From Streptomyces cyaneofuscatus (GTDB taxonomy: Bacteria; Actinomycetota; Actinomycetes; Streptomycetales; Streptomycetaceae), in the NCBI RefSeq assembly GCF_000718135.1, contig NZ_JOEM01000007.1:248001-312000 (forward strand): DNA of 64,000 nucleotides, written 5' to 3'. The notes beneath the pieces are model-generated. The model had not been told where the DNA came from, did not search any database, and was given only the letters and a program-made list of their open reading frames with translations. Below are positions 50,540 through 58,889 of this stretch, one piece after another. How positions within the stretch are numbered: position 1 is the stretch's first letter; each line of letters opens with the position of its first letter. The translations under genes were made by a program, and so were the position numbers.

Positions 50540-52101
50540 ATCTCCGGTACGGGCTCGACGTAACGACGCCGGGCGACGACGGTCAGGTGCAGGGCGCTCC
50601 CCCGGGCCGTGACGGCTCTGCGGGACGGGGCGAGGCGGGTGGCGGTCACCGGGTTCTCGCCGGTGTGCGGGTTGCGGGCGTGGGCCGGGAAGTGGTGTCC
50701 GGCGATCTCCGTGCGGAGCCTCGTCCCGGCGGGCAGCCGGCGGCCCAGGGTGCCGAGGGGCACGGTGATCTCCGCGGCCTCCCCGGGCGGGTCGGTGCGC
50801 CGGACGATGCCGAACGCGAGCGGCTCCGCCCGGCCGGCCGGGTCGAGCGCGGTGACGCGTACGGCCCAGTCGGCGGCGGGGGTGTCGGCGGTGGCGTGGA
50901 GCCGGGCGGTGGCGGGTCCGGCCAGGTCGAGCGGGCGGGGCAGGGGCGGGGAGAGGAGGAGGCAGCGGTCGGCGCACGTGGTGTCGGCCGGGACGGCCAG
51001 GTCGTCGGAGCGGACGGGGCGGGCGGGGTCGGCGGTGAACTCGGCTCCGTTCAGCAGCCGGAGGCCGGTGGGGGCGTCGAAGGGCCAGGTGGCGGTGCGA
51101 GCTGTTTCGCCGGCTTGCCTCCCCATGCCGTGCCAACGGCCGCTGCCGTCCAGGGTGATGACCCCGCGCCGATCGGGCTCCAGCCGCCCGGCGAGGGCGG
51201 CGCGGGCCCACCGTACGTACAGCGCACCGAGGTTGACACGGTCGGCCGCGATCGTGGGCCGGTCAGCGGTGAGGCGGTGGCCCCAGGGGCCGAGCAGCAG
51301 GCGGGCGGGGCCGCCCCAGCCGCGCCACAGCGCCACGGTGTCCTCGGCGAACGGGTCGTGGGTGCCGCCGACGGCGAGGAGCGGGAGGCGGGAGGCGGAG
51401 CCGCGCCGGACGATCCGGCCGCGCGGGCGGTCGTCCCAGAGGCCGGGCCAGGAGGGCAGGGCCCGGCCCAGGCGGTCGGGCAGCCGGGTGAGCGGGAGGT
51501 GTTCCAGCAGCAGGGGGTCGGCGGCAAGGGCGTGGGCCAGCGCGTCGGGGGCGGAGTCGGGGCGGTCGCCGTGGGCGGCCCACCAGCCGGCGCGGGCCCA
51601 AAGCCGTTCGGGTCCCGCGGGTTCGCGGGCGGTGTCGGCAAGGCCGAGGGCGGGGACGGCGGCGATGACGGCGTCCGGCCGGCCGTCTCCGGGCGGGCCG
51701 AGCGCGGTGACGAGGGCGCAGTGGGCGGCGTAGGAGGAGCCGACGGCGACGACCGGGCCGCCGCCGCTCCACGCCTGGCCGCGCACCCAGGCCACGGTCG
51801 CGGCGCCGTCGCTCTCCTCGTGGTCCCGGTAGGGGTGCCACGGTCCCGGCGAGCCGTGCCGGCCGCGGACGTCCTGGGCGAGGGCGGCGAACCCGTGGGC
51901 CGCCCAGCCGCGCAGCTCGGCGCGGTGGGCGGTGCGGCCGTAGGGGGTGCGGATGACGACGGCGGGGTGGGGGCCCGGTGTGGCGGGCGGGCAGAGGTCG
52001 GTGGCGAGCGGGGTGCCGTCGGGGGCGGGGACGTACACGGTCGTGATGGTTGCCGGGGTGTCTGTCGTGGTGCTTCCCGTGGTGTTCGCCGTGGTGGTCA
52101 C
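50530..52101 (-). CDS. S15/CocE-type alpha/beta hydrolase, RiPP operon
   Basis: The protein has 523 aa from GTG 52101 (GTGA overlap with the E1-like gene). Motifs include 'ATDLCPPATPGPHPAVVIRTPYG', the nucleophile elbow 'AVGSSYAAHCAL' (GxSYxA) and 'VGGTHDPFAEDTV', followed by the jelly-roll domain of X-Pro dipeptidyl-peptidase/CocE enzymes. In this operon it may trim the leader, hydrolyse an intermediate or release the product. The role is inferred from context only. Confidence 0.75.
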   Translation of the reverse strand: MTTTANTTGSTTTDTPATITTVYVPAPDGTPLATDLCPPATPGPHPAVVIRTPYGRTAHRAELRGWAAHGFAALAQDVRGRHGSPGPWHPYRDHEESDGAATVAWVRGQAWSGGGPVVAVGSSYAAHCALVTALGPPGDGRPDAVIAAVPALGLADTAREPAGPERLWARAGWWAAHGDRPDSAPDALAHALAADPLLLEHLPLTRLPDRLGRALPSWPGLWDDRPRGRIVRRGSASRLPLLAVGGTHDPFAEDTVALWRGWGGPARLLLGPWGHRLTADRPTIAADRVNLGALYVRWARAALAGRLEPDRRGVITLDGSGRWHGMGRQAGETARTATWPFDAPTGLRLLNGAEFTADPARPVRSDDLAVPADTTCADRCLLLSPPLPRPLDLAGPATARLHATADTPAADWAVRVTALDPAGRAEPLAFGIVRRTDPPGEAAEITVPLGTLGRRLPAGTRLRTEIAGHHFPAHARNPHTGENPVTATRLAPSRRAVTARGSALHLTVVARRRYVEPVPEICR

Positions 52102-52937
52102 GGGGCCGTCCGTACGGTGGGGGCGGGCAGCGGAGCGACCTCCGGTACGGGGAGCACGGGGTGTTCGGTGACGGTCAGGTCGCGCAGGTCGATCCGGCGC
52201 AGCCGGCGGCGGGCCGGGAGGCCGGAGCCACGGTGTGGCTCTCCGCTGGCCCAGGCGATCAGGTCGGCGGTGAGCAGTGCGGCGATCAGGGCGGCGGCCG
52301 GTTCGGTGGGGTGCGGGCCGGTGTCGGGAGTGCGGTGGCCGGCCCAGTAGGCGGCGAGTTCGCGGTGGGCGGCGGTGGCCGCGAGTCTGCGGAGGCGGAC
52401 GTGGGCGGCGGTGACGTCGCCGGGGGCGGCGGCGAGGGGCTCGGTCCAGGTGTGGGCGCCTTCGCGGTGGCAGCGCAGCCAGGCGGTGTGCCGGGCGGGC
52501 AGCCGGTCGGCTTCGTCCCAGGTCCCTTCGGGCACGGGTGAGTCGAGGCACCAGACCACGGCGGTGTCCCGCCGCCCCGCGAGCCCGGCCACGTCGCTGG
52601 CGGAGGCGGACTGGACCTCGGCGCCTTCGGCAGCGGCGAAACGGGCGAGCGGCTCGGTGAGTACGGGATCGCCCAGGAGGTGGACGGTCCGCCCGGTGAG
52701 CGGTGGGCGGCGGGGTTCGGTCTCCGCGTGACCGGCCTCCTCGAACGCCGCGACCAGACGGTCGAGTTCAGCCGATGACGTCCGCCCCTCCCCCTCGGTC
52801 AGCCGGTCGACCAGCTCCCCCGGGCCGACGTGGCCGGTGTCGATGCGCAGGAACTCCCCTTCGGAGGTGCGGAGTACGGGCCGGTCTCCGGGGGCGGTGA
52901 CGATCCCGGCTCCGGGAGCGAGTCGACTGCGGTTCAC
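52098..52937 (-). CDS. TOMM leader-binding E1-like protein
   Basis: The protein has 279 aa from GTG 52937 (GGAGG five bases upstream). It resembles the E1/ocin-ThiF-like leader-binding partner of azole-forming YcaO enzymes (compact N-terminal recognition-like domain about residues 15-65, then a Rossmann-like region near 'GRTVHLLGDPVLTEPLARFAA'). No Cys pairs for zinc are seen, which is unusual for the family. It should deliver the precursor to YcaO. It lies between precursor and hydrolase genes. Confidence 0.55.
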   Translation of the reverse strand: MNRSRLAPGAGIVTAPGDRPVLRTSEGEFLRIDTGHVGPGELVDRLTEGEGRTSSAELDRLVAAFEEAGHAETEPRRPPLTGRTVHLLGDPVLTEPLARFAAAEGAEVQSASASDVAGLAGRRDTAVVWCLDSPVPEGTWDEADRLPARHTAWLRCHREGAHTWTEPLAAAPGDVTAAHVRLRRLAATAAHRELAAYWAGHRTPDTGPHPTEPAAALIAALLTADLIAWASGEPHRGSGLPARRRLRRIDLRDLTVTEHPVLPVPEVAPLPAPTVRTAP

Positions 52938-52985
52938 GGGGGCCTCCGAGGGGCGTCGTACGGGGGTGATCAGGTGGTGCGAACA

Positions 52986-53025
52986 GGGCGGGCCTGTCCG
53001 GGGGTTCACCCGGACAGGCCCGCCC
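52986..53025 (-). terminator. 17-bp stem-loop between precursor and processing genes
   Basis: A perfect 17-bp inverted repeat (52986-53002 against 53009-53025, 6-base loop GGTTCA) lies between the precursor stop codon and the E1-like start. Such hairpins after RiPP precursor genes partly terminate transcription, giving more precursor than enzyme mRNA. No U-tract follows. Confidence 0.75.
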
Positions 53026-53040
53026 CGCGAGGAGCGGGAG

Positions 53041-53057
53041 CCTGCCTCAGCGGCAGG
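53041..53057 (-). terminator. Small hairpin just after the precursor
   Basis: CCTGCC and GGCAGG (53041-53046 and 53052-53057) pair across a 5-base loop, seven bases from the precursor stop codon. It may stabilise the short precursor mRNA or help partial termination together with the larger hairpin. Confidence 0.5.
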
Positions 53058-53063
53058 TGCCGC

Positions 53064-53198
53064 TTACTTCTCGTCCGCGGTGTCGGCCTCGACGGCGTCG
53101 TCGAAGGGGTTCTCGACGAGGGCGTTCGAGTGGGTGGCGGAGAGGTGGGCGAGCTGGCCCTGGTCGGCGATCGGGCTGAACACCTTGTTGTGCTCCAT
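53064..53198 (-). CDS. RiPP precursor peptide
   Basis: The peptide has 44 aa from ATG 53198, with GGAGG nine bases upstream; a longer frame to 53267 would place the start inside the promoter. It begins MEHNKVFSPI, has 'QLAHLSATHSNALVENPF' in the middle and an acidic end (DDAVEADTADEK). There is no Cys; Ser20, Thr22, Ser24 alternate with Ala/His, and His18 and His23 flank them. It is the first gene of the YcaO operon. The leader/core boundary is unknown. It could belong to a streptamidine-like amidine family, which I cannot test. Confidence 0.75.
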   Translation of the reverse strand: MEHNKVFSPIADQGQLAHLSATHSNALVENPFDDAVEADTADEK

Positions 53199-53264
53199 GA
53201 GTTGAAGCCTCCATTCGGATCGGTTGGTGATGGTTGCGACGCCGTTCTTTTGCCGCACCACAGA

Positions 53265-53293
53265 CACTAATGAATATGATTTTCATTCCGCAA
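53265..53293 (-). promoter_or_regulatory. Zur-box promoter of the RiPP operon
   Basis: On the minus strand TTGCGG (53288-53293), a 17-bp spacer and TTAGTG (53265-53270) form a promoter. The spacer with its two flanking bases is a 19-bp near-palindrome, AATGAAAATCATATTCATT (53269-53287), that fits the recalled actinobacterial Zur box TGAAAATGATTTTCA. It overlaps the last codons of the ABC ATPase gene. Zinc-bound Zur would repress the RiPP operon. Confidence 0.8.
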
Positions 53294-54208
53294 TAGCTGG
53301 AGCGGATCGAGAGGGTGATCTGGGTAACAGACGGGCCAGCCGCCCTCGGCATCGATCCCCACCCGCCCCTGGACGCCCAGGACTTCGGCCAGCAGCCGCT
53401 CCGTGACCACCTCTCCGGGCGGGCCGTCGGCGGCGATGCGCCCCTCGCGCAGCGCCACGATCCGGTCGGCGAACCGTGCCGCGTGGTTGAGGTCGTGCAG
53501 CACCATCACCACCGTGAGCCGCCGCTCGGCGCGCAGCCGTACGACGGTCTGGAGCACCTCCAGTTGGTGCCGCAGGTCGAGATAGGTGGTCGGCTCGTCC
53601 AGGAAGAGGACCGGGGCGTCCTGGGCCAGCGCCATGGCCAGCCGCACCCGTTGCCGCTCACCGCCGGACAGCGCGTCCACCGGCCGGTCCGCCCAGCCGG
53701 TGACGCCGACGTCCGCGAGGGCCCGGGTCGTCACCTCGTCGTCGCTGTCCCGCAGCATCCCGAGCGGGCCCCGGGTGGCGTAACGGCCCTGGCGGACCAA
53801 TTGCCGTACGGTCAGGGCCGGTACGGCCGGGGCCGACTGGTGGAGCAGCGCCACGCGGCGGGCGGCGGCCCGTCTCGGCAGGCGTGCCGCGTCGTCCCCG
53901 TCGAGCAGGACCCGGCCGTCGCTCGGGGTGAGCAGTCCGGCGGCGAGTTTGAGGAAGGTGCTCTTGCCGCAGCCGTTCAGGCCGATGAGGGCGACGAGTT
54001 CGCCCGCCCCGATGCTCAGGTCGATCCCGCGCAGCACCTCGCGCCCCGGATAGCCGAAGCTGAGCCGTTCCGCCCGGACCACCACGTCCGGTGCTCCCGC
54101 TGGGTGGCCCCTCCCGTCCGGCGTGTCCGCCATGCCCTTCTTCCCGTCCTCCCCGTGCGTCGTGACATCTCTCGTACGTGCTGCCATGTCCGGCCGCCTC
54201 CCCGTCAT
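53267..54208 (-). CDS. Siderophore-type ABC transporter ATP-binding protein (FecE/FhuC-like)
   Basis: The protein has 313 aa from ATG 54208 (ATGA overlap); shorter starts at 54187 and 54133 are possible. Walker A 'GLNGCGKST', signature 'LSGGERQRVRLAMALAQ' and Walker B 'VLFLDEPTTYLDLRHQ' are typical of siderophore/cobalamin importers. Its last residues (NENHIH) and stop codon are encoded by the Zur-box promoter of the RiPP genes. It powers the two FecCD permeases. Confidence 0.85.
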   Translation of the reverse strand: MTGRRPDMAARTRDVTTHGEDGKKGMADTPDGRGHPAGAPDVVVRAERLSFGYPGREVLRGIDLSIGAGELVALIGLNGCGKSTFLKLAAGLLTPSDGRVLLDGDDAARLPRRAAARRVALLHQSAPAVPALTVRQLVRQGRYATRGPLGMLRDSDDEVTTRALADVGVTGWADRPVDALSGGERQRVRLAMALAQDAPVLFLDEPTTYLDLRHQLEVLQTVVRLRAERRLTVVMVLHDLNHAARFADRIVALREGRIAADGPPGEVVTERLLAEVLGVQGRVGIDAEGGWPVCYPDHPLDPLQLLRNENHIH

Positions 54209-55263
54209 CGTTCGTCCGTCCGTCGCCGCGCCACGATCAGCAGCAGCCCGGCCCCGACAAAGGTGGTCAGCGCGCCGACCGGCAGGGTCAGCCGGTCCGC
54301 GTCGAGCGCCACCACCAGGAGCCGGGAGAGCAGTTGGGCCGCCGCGTCCGCCCCGCACACCACCACCGCACCGAGCAGCGCGGCGCCGGGCAGGGTGATG
54401 CGCAGGTCGGCCCCGAAGACGGCCAGCGCCAGATGCGGCACCAGCAGCCCCACGAAGCCGAGGGCCCCCACGGCCGAGACGGCGCCGGCCGTCAGGGCCA
54501 CCGCACACACGAGCGCGGCGGCGCGGCCCCGCCCGGCGTCCAGTCCGGCGGCGGAAGCCTGTTCGTCGCCGCAGCGCAGCAGGGTCAGGGGCGCGGAGAG
54601 AAGCCACGCGGCGGCTCCCCAGACCGCGGCCCACGGCCACAGCAGGTGCCAGTGCTGCCAGACCCGGCCCTCGGTGGAGCCGATCAACCACTGGACCACG
54701 CTGCCGAGTTCGCCGGGGGCCACCAGGAGGACGACGGCGGTGAGCCCGGCGAGGACCGCCGACACGAGCACGCCGTAGACGGCGGTCTGTTCGGGGTCGC
54801 CTTTCTCCCGTCCCGCGAGCAGCCAGAGCAGTCCCGCGCCCGCGAACCCGCCGAGGCAGGCCGCGACGACGACCGCCGTCGGGGAGTCCCAGCCGGCCAG
54901 GCCGAGACCCGTGGCGGCGACCGCGCCGAGGACCGCGCCGGGGGTGACGCCGGTGACCTCGGGCCCGGCCAGCGGATTGCGCAGGGCTGATTGGAGGACG
55001 AGCCCGGCAACTCCCAGGCTCGCCCCGGCGACCAGCGCCACCAGCATTCGGGGCAAACGGAGTTGGAGGACGATGTGTTCGGCCATCGGGTCGCCGCCAC
55101 CGCCGAGGAGTACGGCCCGCACCCCCTCGCCCGTGACGCCCCGCCCCGCGAACAGGTCCGCGCAGGCGACGGCGCAGACCAGGACCGCCAGGGCGCCCAT
55201 CCGGGCAGCCGGTGAGCGCCAGGCCCGCCGGGGTGGTGCGGGCGCCACTTCCAGGACGCTCAT
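54205..55263 (-). CDS. FecCD-family ABC permease, second
   Basis: The protein has 352 aa from ATG 55263 (ATGA overlap). 'LPRMLVALVAGASLGVAGLVLQSALRNPLAGPEVTGVTPGA' is the conserved FecCD start, followed by about nine further membrane segments and the 'FVGLLVPHLAL' coupling region. It forms a heterodimeric channel with the upstream permease, for a metal-chelate or siderophore-like ligand. Confidence 0.85.
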   Translation of the reverse strand: MSVLEVAPAPPRRAWRSPAARMGALAVLVCAVACADLFAGRGVTGEGVRAVLLGGGGDPMAEHIVLQLRLPRMLVALVAGASLGVAGLVLQSALRNPLAGPEVTGVTPGAVLGAVAATGLGLAGWDSPTAVVVAACLGGFAGAGLLWLLAGREKGDPEQTAVYGVLVSAVLAGLTAVVLLVAPGELGSVVQWLIGSTEGRVWQHWHLLWPWAAVWGAAAWLLSAPLTLLRCGDEQASAAGLDAGRGRAAALVCAVALTAGAVSAVGALGFVGLLVPHLALAVFGADLRITLPGAALLGAVVVCGADAAAQLLSRLLVVALDADRLTLPVGALTTFVGAGLLLIVARRRTDER

Positions 55264-56378
55264 CGTTCCGCCTTCCGCAGGAGAGGTACGGGGTCGTCGA
55301 CGGGGCGGGCTCCGAGCGGCCCGCCTTGTACCGGCAGGGCGGCCCGGGTCGGCCCCCGGCCCTTCGCCGCCCGCCGCCCCCGCTTCAGCAGCACCACCCC
55401 GACCGGCACACCGACCAGGGCCGTCCACGCGCCGACGGGCGTCTCGACCGGTGCGAGCGCCAGCCGTGCGGGCTGGTCCGCGCAGAGCACCACGACCGCC
55501 CCGTACAGCGCGGACCGGACGAGCCAGCCCGCGGCCCCGCCGTCCGGCCGCAGCCGTCGGGCGAGGTGGGGCGCGAGGAAGCCGACCCAGGCCACCGGGC
55601 CGCAGACCGCCACCACGGGGGCGATCAGGACGACGGCGATGCCCAGCGCCGCGACCCGCGCGCGCTCCACGCGTACGCCGAGCGCGCGGGCGTCGTCGTC
55701 GCCGAGCCGCAGCACGCCGAGCACCGGCACACAGAGCACGAGCGCCGGGACGGCGACGGCCAGCCAGGGCAGCAGACCGGTGACGTCGTCCCAGGTGCGG
55801 GCGGACAGACTGCCCAGCAGATAGCGGTAGATGAGCTGGAGGTCGAGCTGGTCGGCCATCACCATGAGCACCAGCAGCCCCGCCTGGAGCGCTGCGGCGA
55901 CGGCGGCCCCCGTCAGCAGCACGGACGACGGGCTGCGCCCGAACCCGGCGGCCACCAGCGTGAGCAGCCCGCCGAACGCGGCCCCGGCCAGAGCGAGGAA
56001 GGGCTGGAGGCCTAGCGGTACGGAGAGGGCGAGCACCAGCGGTGCCGCGACCCCGAGCGCGGCGCCGGAGGAGACGCCGAGCATCTCCGGGACGGCGAGC
56101 GGATTACGCAGCGCCTCCTGGAGGACGAGGCCCGCGGCGCCGAGGCAGGCACCCGCGACCAGCGCCAACACCATGCGGGGCAGCCGCAGTTCGGTGACGA
56201 CGAGGCCCGCGAGGCCGTCGGACCCCAGGGTGGCCAGGAGCCGGCCGGGCGGGACGTACGGAGTACCGAGGCTGAGGGCGCACACGGCGCCCACCACGGC
56301 CGCCGCCGTCAGGCAGACCGGCGCCACGGGCAGGCGCCTCACGGCGGTACGGCTCGTCGCCGAAGTGCCTCCGCTCAC
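55260..56378 (-). CDS. FecCD-family ABC permease, first
   Basis: The protein has 372 aa from GTG 56378 (GTGA overlap with the binding-protein gene); a longer frame to 57908 is a shadow. Same FecCD pattern: 'LPRMVLALVAGACLGAAGLVLQEALRNPLAVPEMLGV' and 'WVGFLAPHLARRL'. It lies in one operon with the lipoprotein, second permease and ATPase. Zur-box control upstream suggests a zinc-chelate rather than an iron-chelate substrate. Confidence 0.85.
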   Translation of the reverse strand: MSGGTSATSRTAVRRLPVAPVCLTAAAVVGAVCALSLGTPYVPPGRLLATLGSDGLAGLVVTELRLPRMVLALVAGACLGAAGLVLQEALRNPLAVPEMLGVSSGAALGVAAPLVLALSVPLGLQPFLALAGAAFGGLLTLVAAGFGRSPSSVLLTGAAVAAALQAGLLVLMVMADQLDLQLIYRYLLGSLSARTWDDVTGLLPWLAVAVPALVLCVPVLGVLRLGDDDARALGVRVERARVAALGIAVVLIAPVVAVCGPVAWVGFLAPHLARRLRPDGGAAGWLVRSALYGAVVVLCADQPARLALAPVETPVGAWTALVGVPVGVVLLKRGRRAAKGRGPTRAALPVQGGPLGARPVDDPVPLLRKAER

Positions 56379-57358
56379 CGCAGTGCGGCCGTCGCCTCGT
56401 CGAGGACGACGCCCAGGGACCGGGTGCCGCGCCCCTTGGCCCAGACCTCGGAGTCGACCTCGATGACCTTGCCGTTCTTCACCGCCGGGATCCGCGACCA
56501 GAGCGGGTTCTCGGCGAGCTTGTCGGAGAGCTTGCCGTCCGGGGCGCCGAAGGAGAGCGTCTCCACGAACAGGACGTCGACGTCCCGGGCGAGGATCTCC
56601 TCCAGGCTGTAGGAGCCGTCGACCCCCCGGCTCTTCCAGGGGTAGTGGGAGATCTTCGGGAAGAGTCCGGCGGCCACGTCGGTCTCCGGGGTGGCCACGC
56701 CGAAGTTCTCGTCGCTGCCGAAGATGATCAGCGCGGTCTTGTCGCTCCTGGCCTCCTCGGCCTTCGCCAGGCGGGCGCGGAACGTCTTCTCGGCCTTCTC
56801 GCCCTCCTCCGTACGGCCGGTGAGTGCGGCCAGGTCCCGCAGGTAGCCGACGCTGTCCTTCCAGGAGCCGGGCTGCACCGGCCAGAAGGTGGTGGCGCCC
56901 TTCAGTGCGGGGGCGAGCTTGCCGTGGGTGTCCTCCAGGCCGATCACCAGGTCGGGCCGGTGGGAGAGGATCGCCTCGACCTCGGGGCTGAGGAAGCCGC
57001 CGGGTACGACGGGGACCTTCGCCGCTTTCTCCTTGCCCAGGAACTCCGGGTGCGCGAGCACCGCGGAGTTGGTGGCGGTGGGGGTCATGCCCAGCTCGAC
57101 GAGTATGTCGTCGCAGAGGGCGACCAAGCAGACGATCTTCTGCGGGGGCTTGTCCAGGGAGACCGTGACGCCCTTGGCATCGGTGATCTCGCTGGCGGCC
57201 TTGATGGGCTGGACCTCGGTGCTCGTACGGGGCCCGGCCCCGGCCGCGGGTTCGGCGGGGGTCCCGGATTCGCCGCCCGTTGCGCCACAGCCGGCCAGCA
57301 GCCCTCCCAGTACGGCGATCGCGGCCCAGCGGCGGACTCTCAGTGCGGTGCGTGGCAT
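56375..57358 (-). CDS. Metal-chelate ABC transporter substrate-binding lipoprotein
   Basis: The protein has 327 aa from ATG 57358 (AGGGA upstream). The lipobox 'LLAGC' anchors it to the membrane. The fold is the two-lobe BtuF/FhuD type: 'KIVCLVALCDDILVELGM' at the N-terminus, 'HRPDLVIGLEDTHGKLAPALKGATTFWPVQP' in the middle. It binds the extracellular metal complex. Candidate ligand, by operon and Zur context, is a zinc complex, possibly of the neighbouring RiPP. Confidence 0.8.
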   Translation of the reverse strand: MPRTALRVRRWAAIAVLGGLLAGCGATGGESGTPAEPAAGAGPRTSTEVQPIKAASEITDAKGVTVSLDKPPQKIVCLVALCDDILVELGMTPTATNSAVLAHPEFLGKEKAAKVPVVPGGFLSPEVEAILSHRPDLVIGLEDTHGKLAPALKGATTFWPVQPGSWKDSVGYLRDLAALTGRTEEGEKAEKTFRARLAKAEEARSDKTALIIFGSDENFGVATPETDVAAGLFPKISHYPWKSRGVDGSYSLEEILARDVDVLFVETLSFGAPDGKLSDKLAENPLWSRIPAVKNGKVIEVDSEVWAKGRGTRSLGVVLDEATAALR

Positions 57359-57444
57359 CGGCTCGTCCCTCAGATTCTGTACGGCCCCGGGAAGGAGGCA
57401 GGTGCGACGGCGGGGCCCGGGAGCCATCCCCACCACAGAGCGGC

Positions 57445-57476
57445 ACCTTACACATGATTATCATTTCCAATAAAGC
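57445..57476. promoter_or_regulatory. Bidirectional Zur-box promoter, importer operon and propeller gene
   Basis: Minus strand: TTATTG (57468-57473), 17-bp spacer, TAAGGT (57445-57450), for the lipoprotein operon. Plus strand: TTACAC (57448-57453), 17-bp spacer, TAAAGC (57471-57476), for the propeller gene. Both spacers contain the palindrome ATGATTATCAT with flanking TTTCC, fitting a Zur box. One bound Zur could repress both directions. Confidence 0.7.
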
Positions 57477-57532
57477 GTGCCAAGGCTTCCAGCCGGACCG
57501 CCGGACCCATCGACCCCCCTCAGGAGCACCCC

Positions 57533-58798
57533 ATGCCCCACCCTCCCCATCTGCCACCCCGCCTCCTGGTCGCCGACCAAGTCGCCGGGCGCATGAGCCT
57601 GTTGGACCTCCCGGACGGCGACGAGCGGGCGGCACTGAACCACCGGCACCTCGCCGAGCACGCCGGGTTCCTCGCCCTGCCGGACGGACTGGTCGCCTGC
57701 GTGGACGACCGGGCGGGCGAGCTGCTGGTCCTCGATCCGTACTGCCCTGATACGGGCCGGCCCCTGGTCCGGCGCCGGATACCGGTCGCCGTACCCGCCG
57801 AACACCTGGCGGTCGCGCCGGGCGGCCGGCACCTCGCGGTGACCACCGGCCTCGGGCGTAACGAGGAGGCCTGGACCGGGCTGTTGACGGCCGTCGACCT
57901 CGACGCACCGGACGGAGCCGTCGCCGTACGCGTACGGGGGCGGACCGGTGAGCCGGGTGTCACGGTCCTCGGCGGGGCGTCGCCGCTCGTGGTGCTGCGC
58001 CACCGGGAGCCCGGCGAACTCCTGGTCCACCGGCACCGCGACCTGATGGCCGCACCCCCTTCGTGCCCGCCGGTGGAGCCCGTCCGGCGCATCGGACTGC
58101 CGGACGACGACGGGCACGGGGATGCCTACGACCCGGTCACCGGGCGGGTGTTCGCGGCGGCGGGCTCGGGCGTGCACCGGGTCCGGCACGACGGCGAGGA
58201 GCTCACGCCGGAGCCGCCCCTCCCCTGGGCCGCCGACGGACGGACCGGAGGCCGGGGCTACTACCTGCGGCTGGACCCCGTACGGCGCACCCTCTGGTCC
58301 TGCGTACGCGGCGGCCCGTCCGCGCCGGGGCGGTGGCCGGAGTGGACCAACGACGCCTGGTGGCACGGGCTGGACACGGGCACCACGGGGAGACTGGAGC
58401 TGGGACCCGGACTGGTGTTCCGGCTCGCCGTGACCGCCCGGCACATCGCGTACTCGCGCGTCCACCCGGACGGCGACGAGCTGATCCTGCTGGCCGCACC
58501 CACCGCCCCCGGAGCCCGGCCGCACCTCACCGCCCGCCTCCCGCTGCCCGCGATGTCAGGTGCCCCCCGGCGCGGCGGCACCCCGTGGGACGGCGTCCAG
58601 CGGCGGGCGATCGCCGCCTCCCCCGGCGCGGGCCTGGTCGCGGTCAGCCGGGGCGGCCACGGAGAGGTGCACGTCTTCGACGCCGACCGGGCGGAGCCGG
58701 TCACCACCCTCGCCCTCCCCACGCCGCTCGACGACGGCGGCCACCTCGCCCTGATCACCGCCGGCGACGGGGCGCACGCGGACCTCGTGGGGCGGTGA
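57533..58798 (+). CDS. Cytoplasmic beta-propeller-like protein, Zur-linked
   Basis: The protein has 421 aa from ATG 57533 (AGGAG seven bases upstream). It has repeated short blade-like segments ('[20 protein letters not shown]', '[15 protein letters not shown]', '[12 protein letters not shown]', '[16 protein letters not shown]') and no signal peptide or membrane helix. Many His are scattered. No enzyme motif is recognised. Its promoter is shared with the zinc-type importer, so it probably serves zinc starvation, for example as a metal- or RiPP-binding protein. Confidence 0.6.
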   Translation: MPHPPHLPPRLLVADQVAGRMSLLDLPDGDERAALNHRHLAEHAGFLALPDGLVACVDDRAGELLVLDPYCPDTGRPLVRRRIPVAVPAEHLAVAPGGRHLAVTTGLGRNEEAWTGLLTAVDLDAPDGAVAVRVRGRTGEPGVTVLGGASPLVVLRHREPGELLVHRHRDLMAAPPSCPPVEPVRRIGLPDDDGHGDAYDPVTGRVFAAAGSGVHRVRHDGEELTPEPPLPWAADGRTGGRGYYLRLDPVRRTLWSCVRGGPSAPGRWPEWTNDAWWHGLDTGTTGRLELGPGLVFRLAVTARHIAYSRVHPDGDELILLAAPTAPGARPHLTARLPLPAMSGAPRRGGTPWDGVQRRAIAASPGAGLVAVSRGGHGEVHVFDADRAEPVTTLALPTPLDDGGHLALITAGDGAHADLVGR

Positions 58799-58821
58799 CG
58801 GGCCACCCGACGGATCGCCAT

Positions 58822-58849
58822 TTGAAAACGACTTCCATTTCCCTATACG
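58822..58849 (+). promoter_or_regulatory. Zur-box promoter of the bL32 gene
   Basis: TTGAAA (58822-58827), a 16-bp spacer and TATACG (58844-58849) form the promoter. TGAAAACGACTTCCA (58823-58837) overlaps the -35 and spacer and fits the Zur box with about three mismatches. The bL32 start lies 40 bp downstream. Confidence 0.65.
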
Positions 58850-58889
58850 GTCGGCGCCACCGACCGGCCGCCACCTCCAGGAGAGACCC

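Noticed and set aside
53199..53267. Longer precursor start (67 aa) from 53267
   Set aside because: It would begin inside the promoter -10 box, and the ATG at 53198 has an ideal GGAGG.
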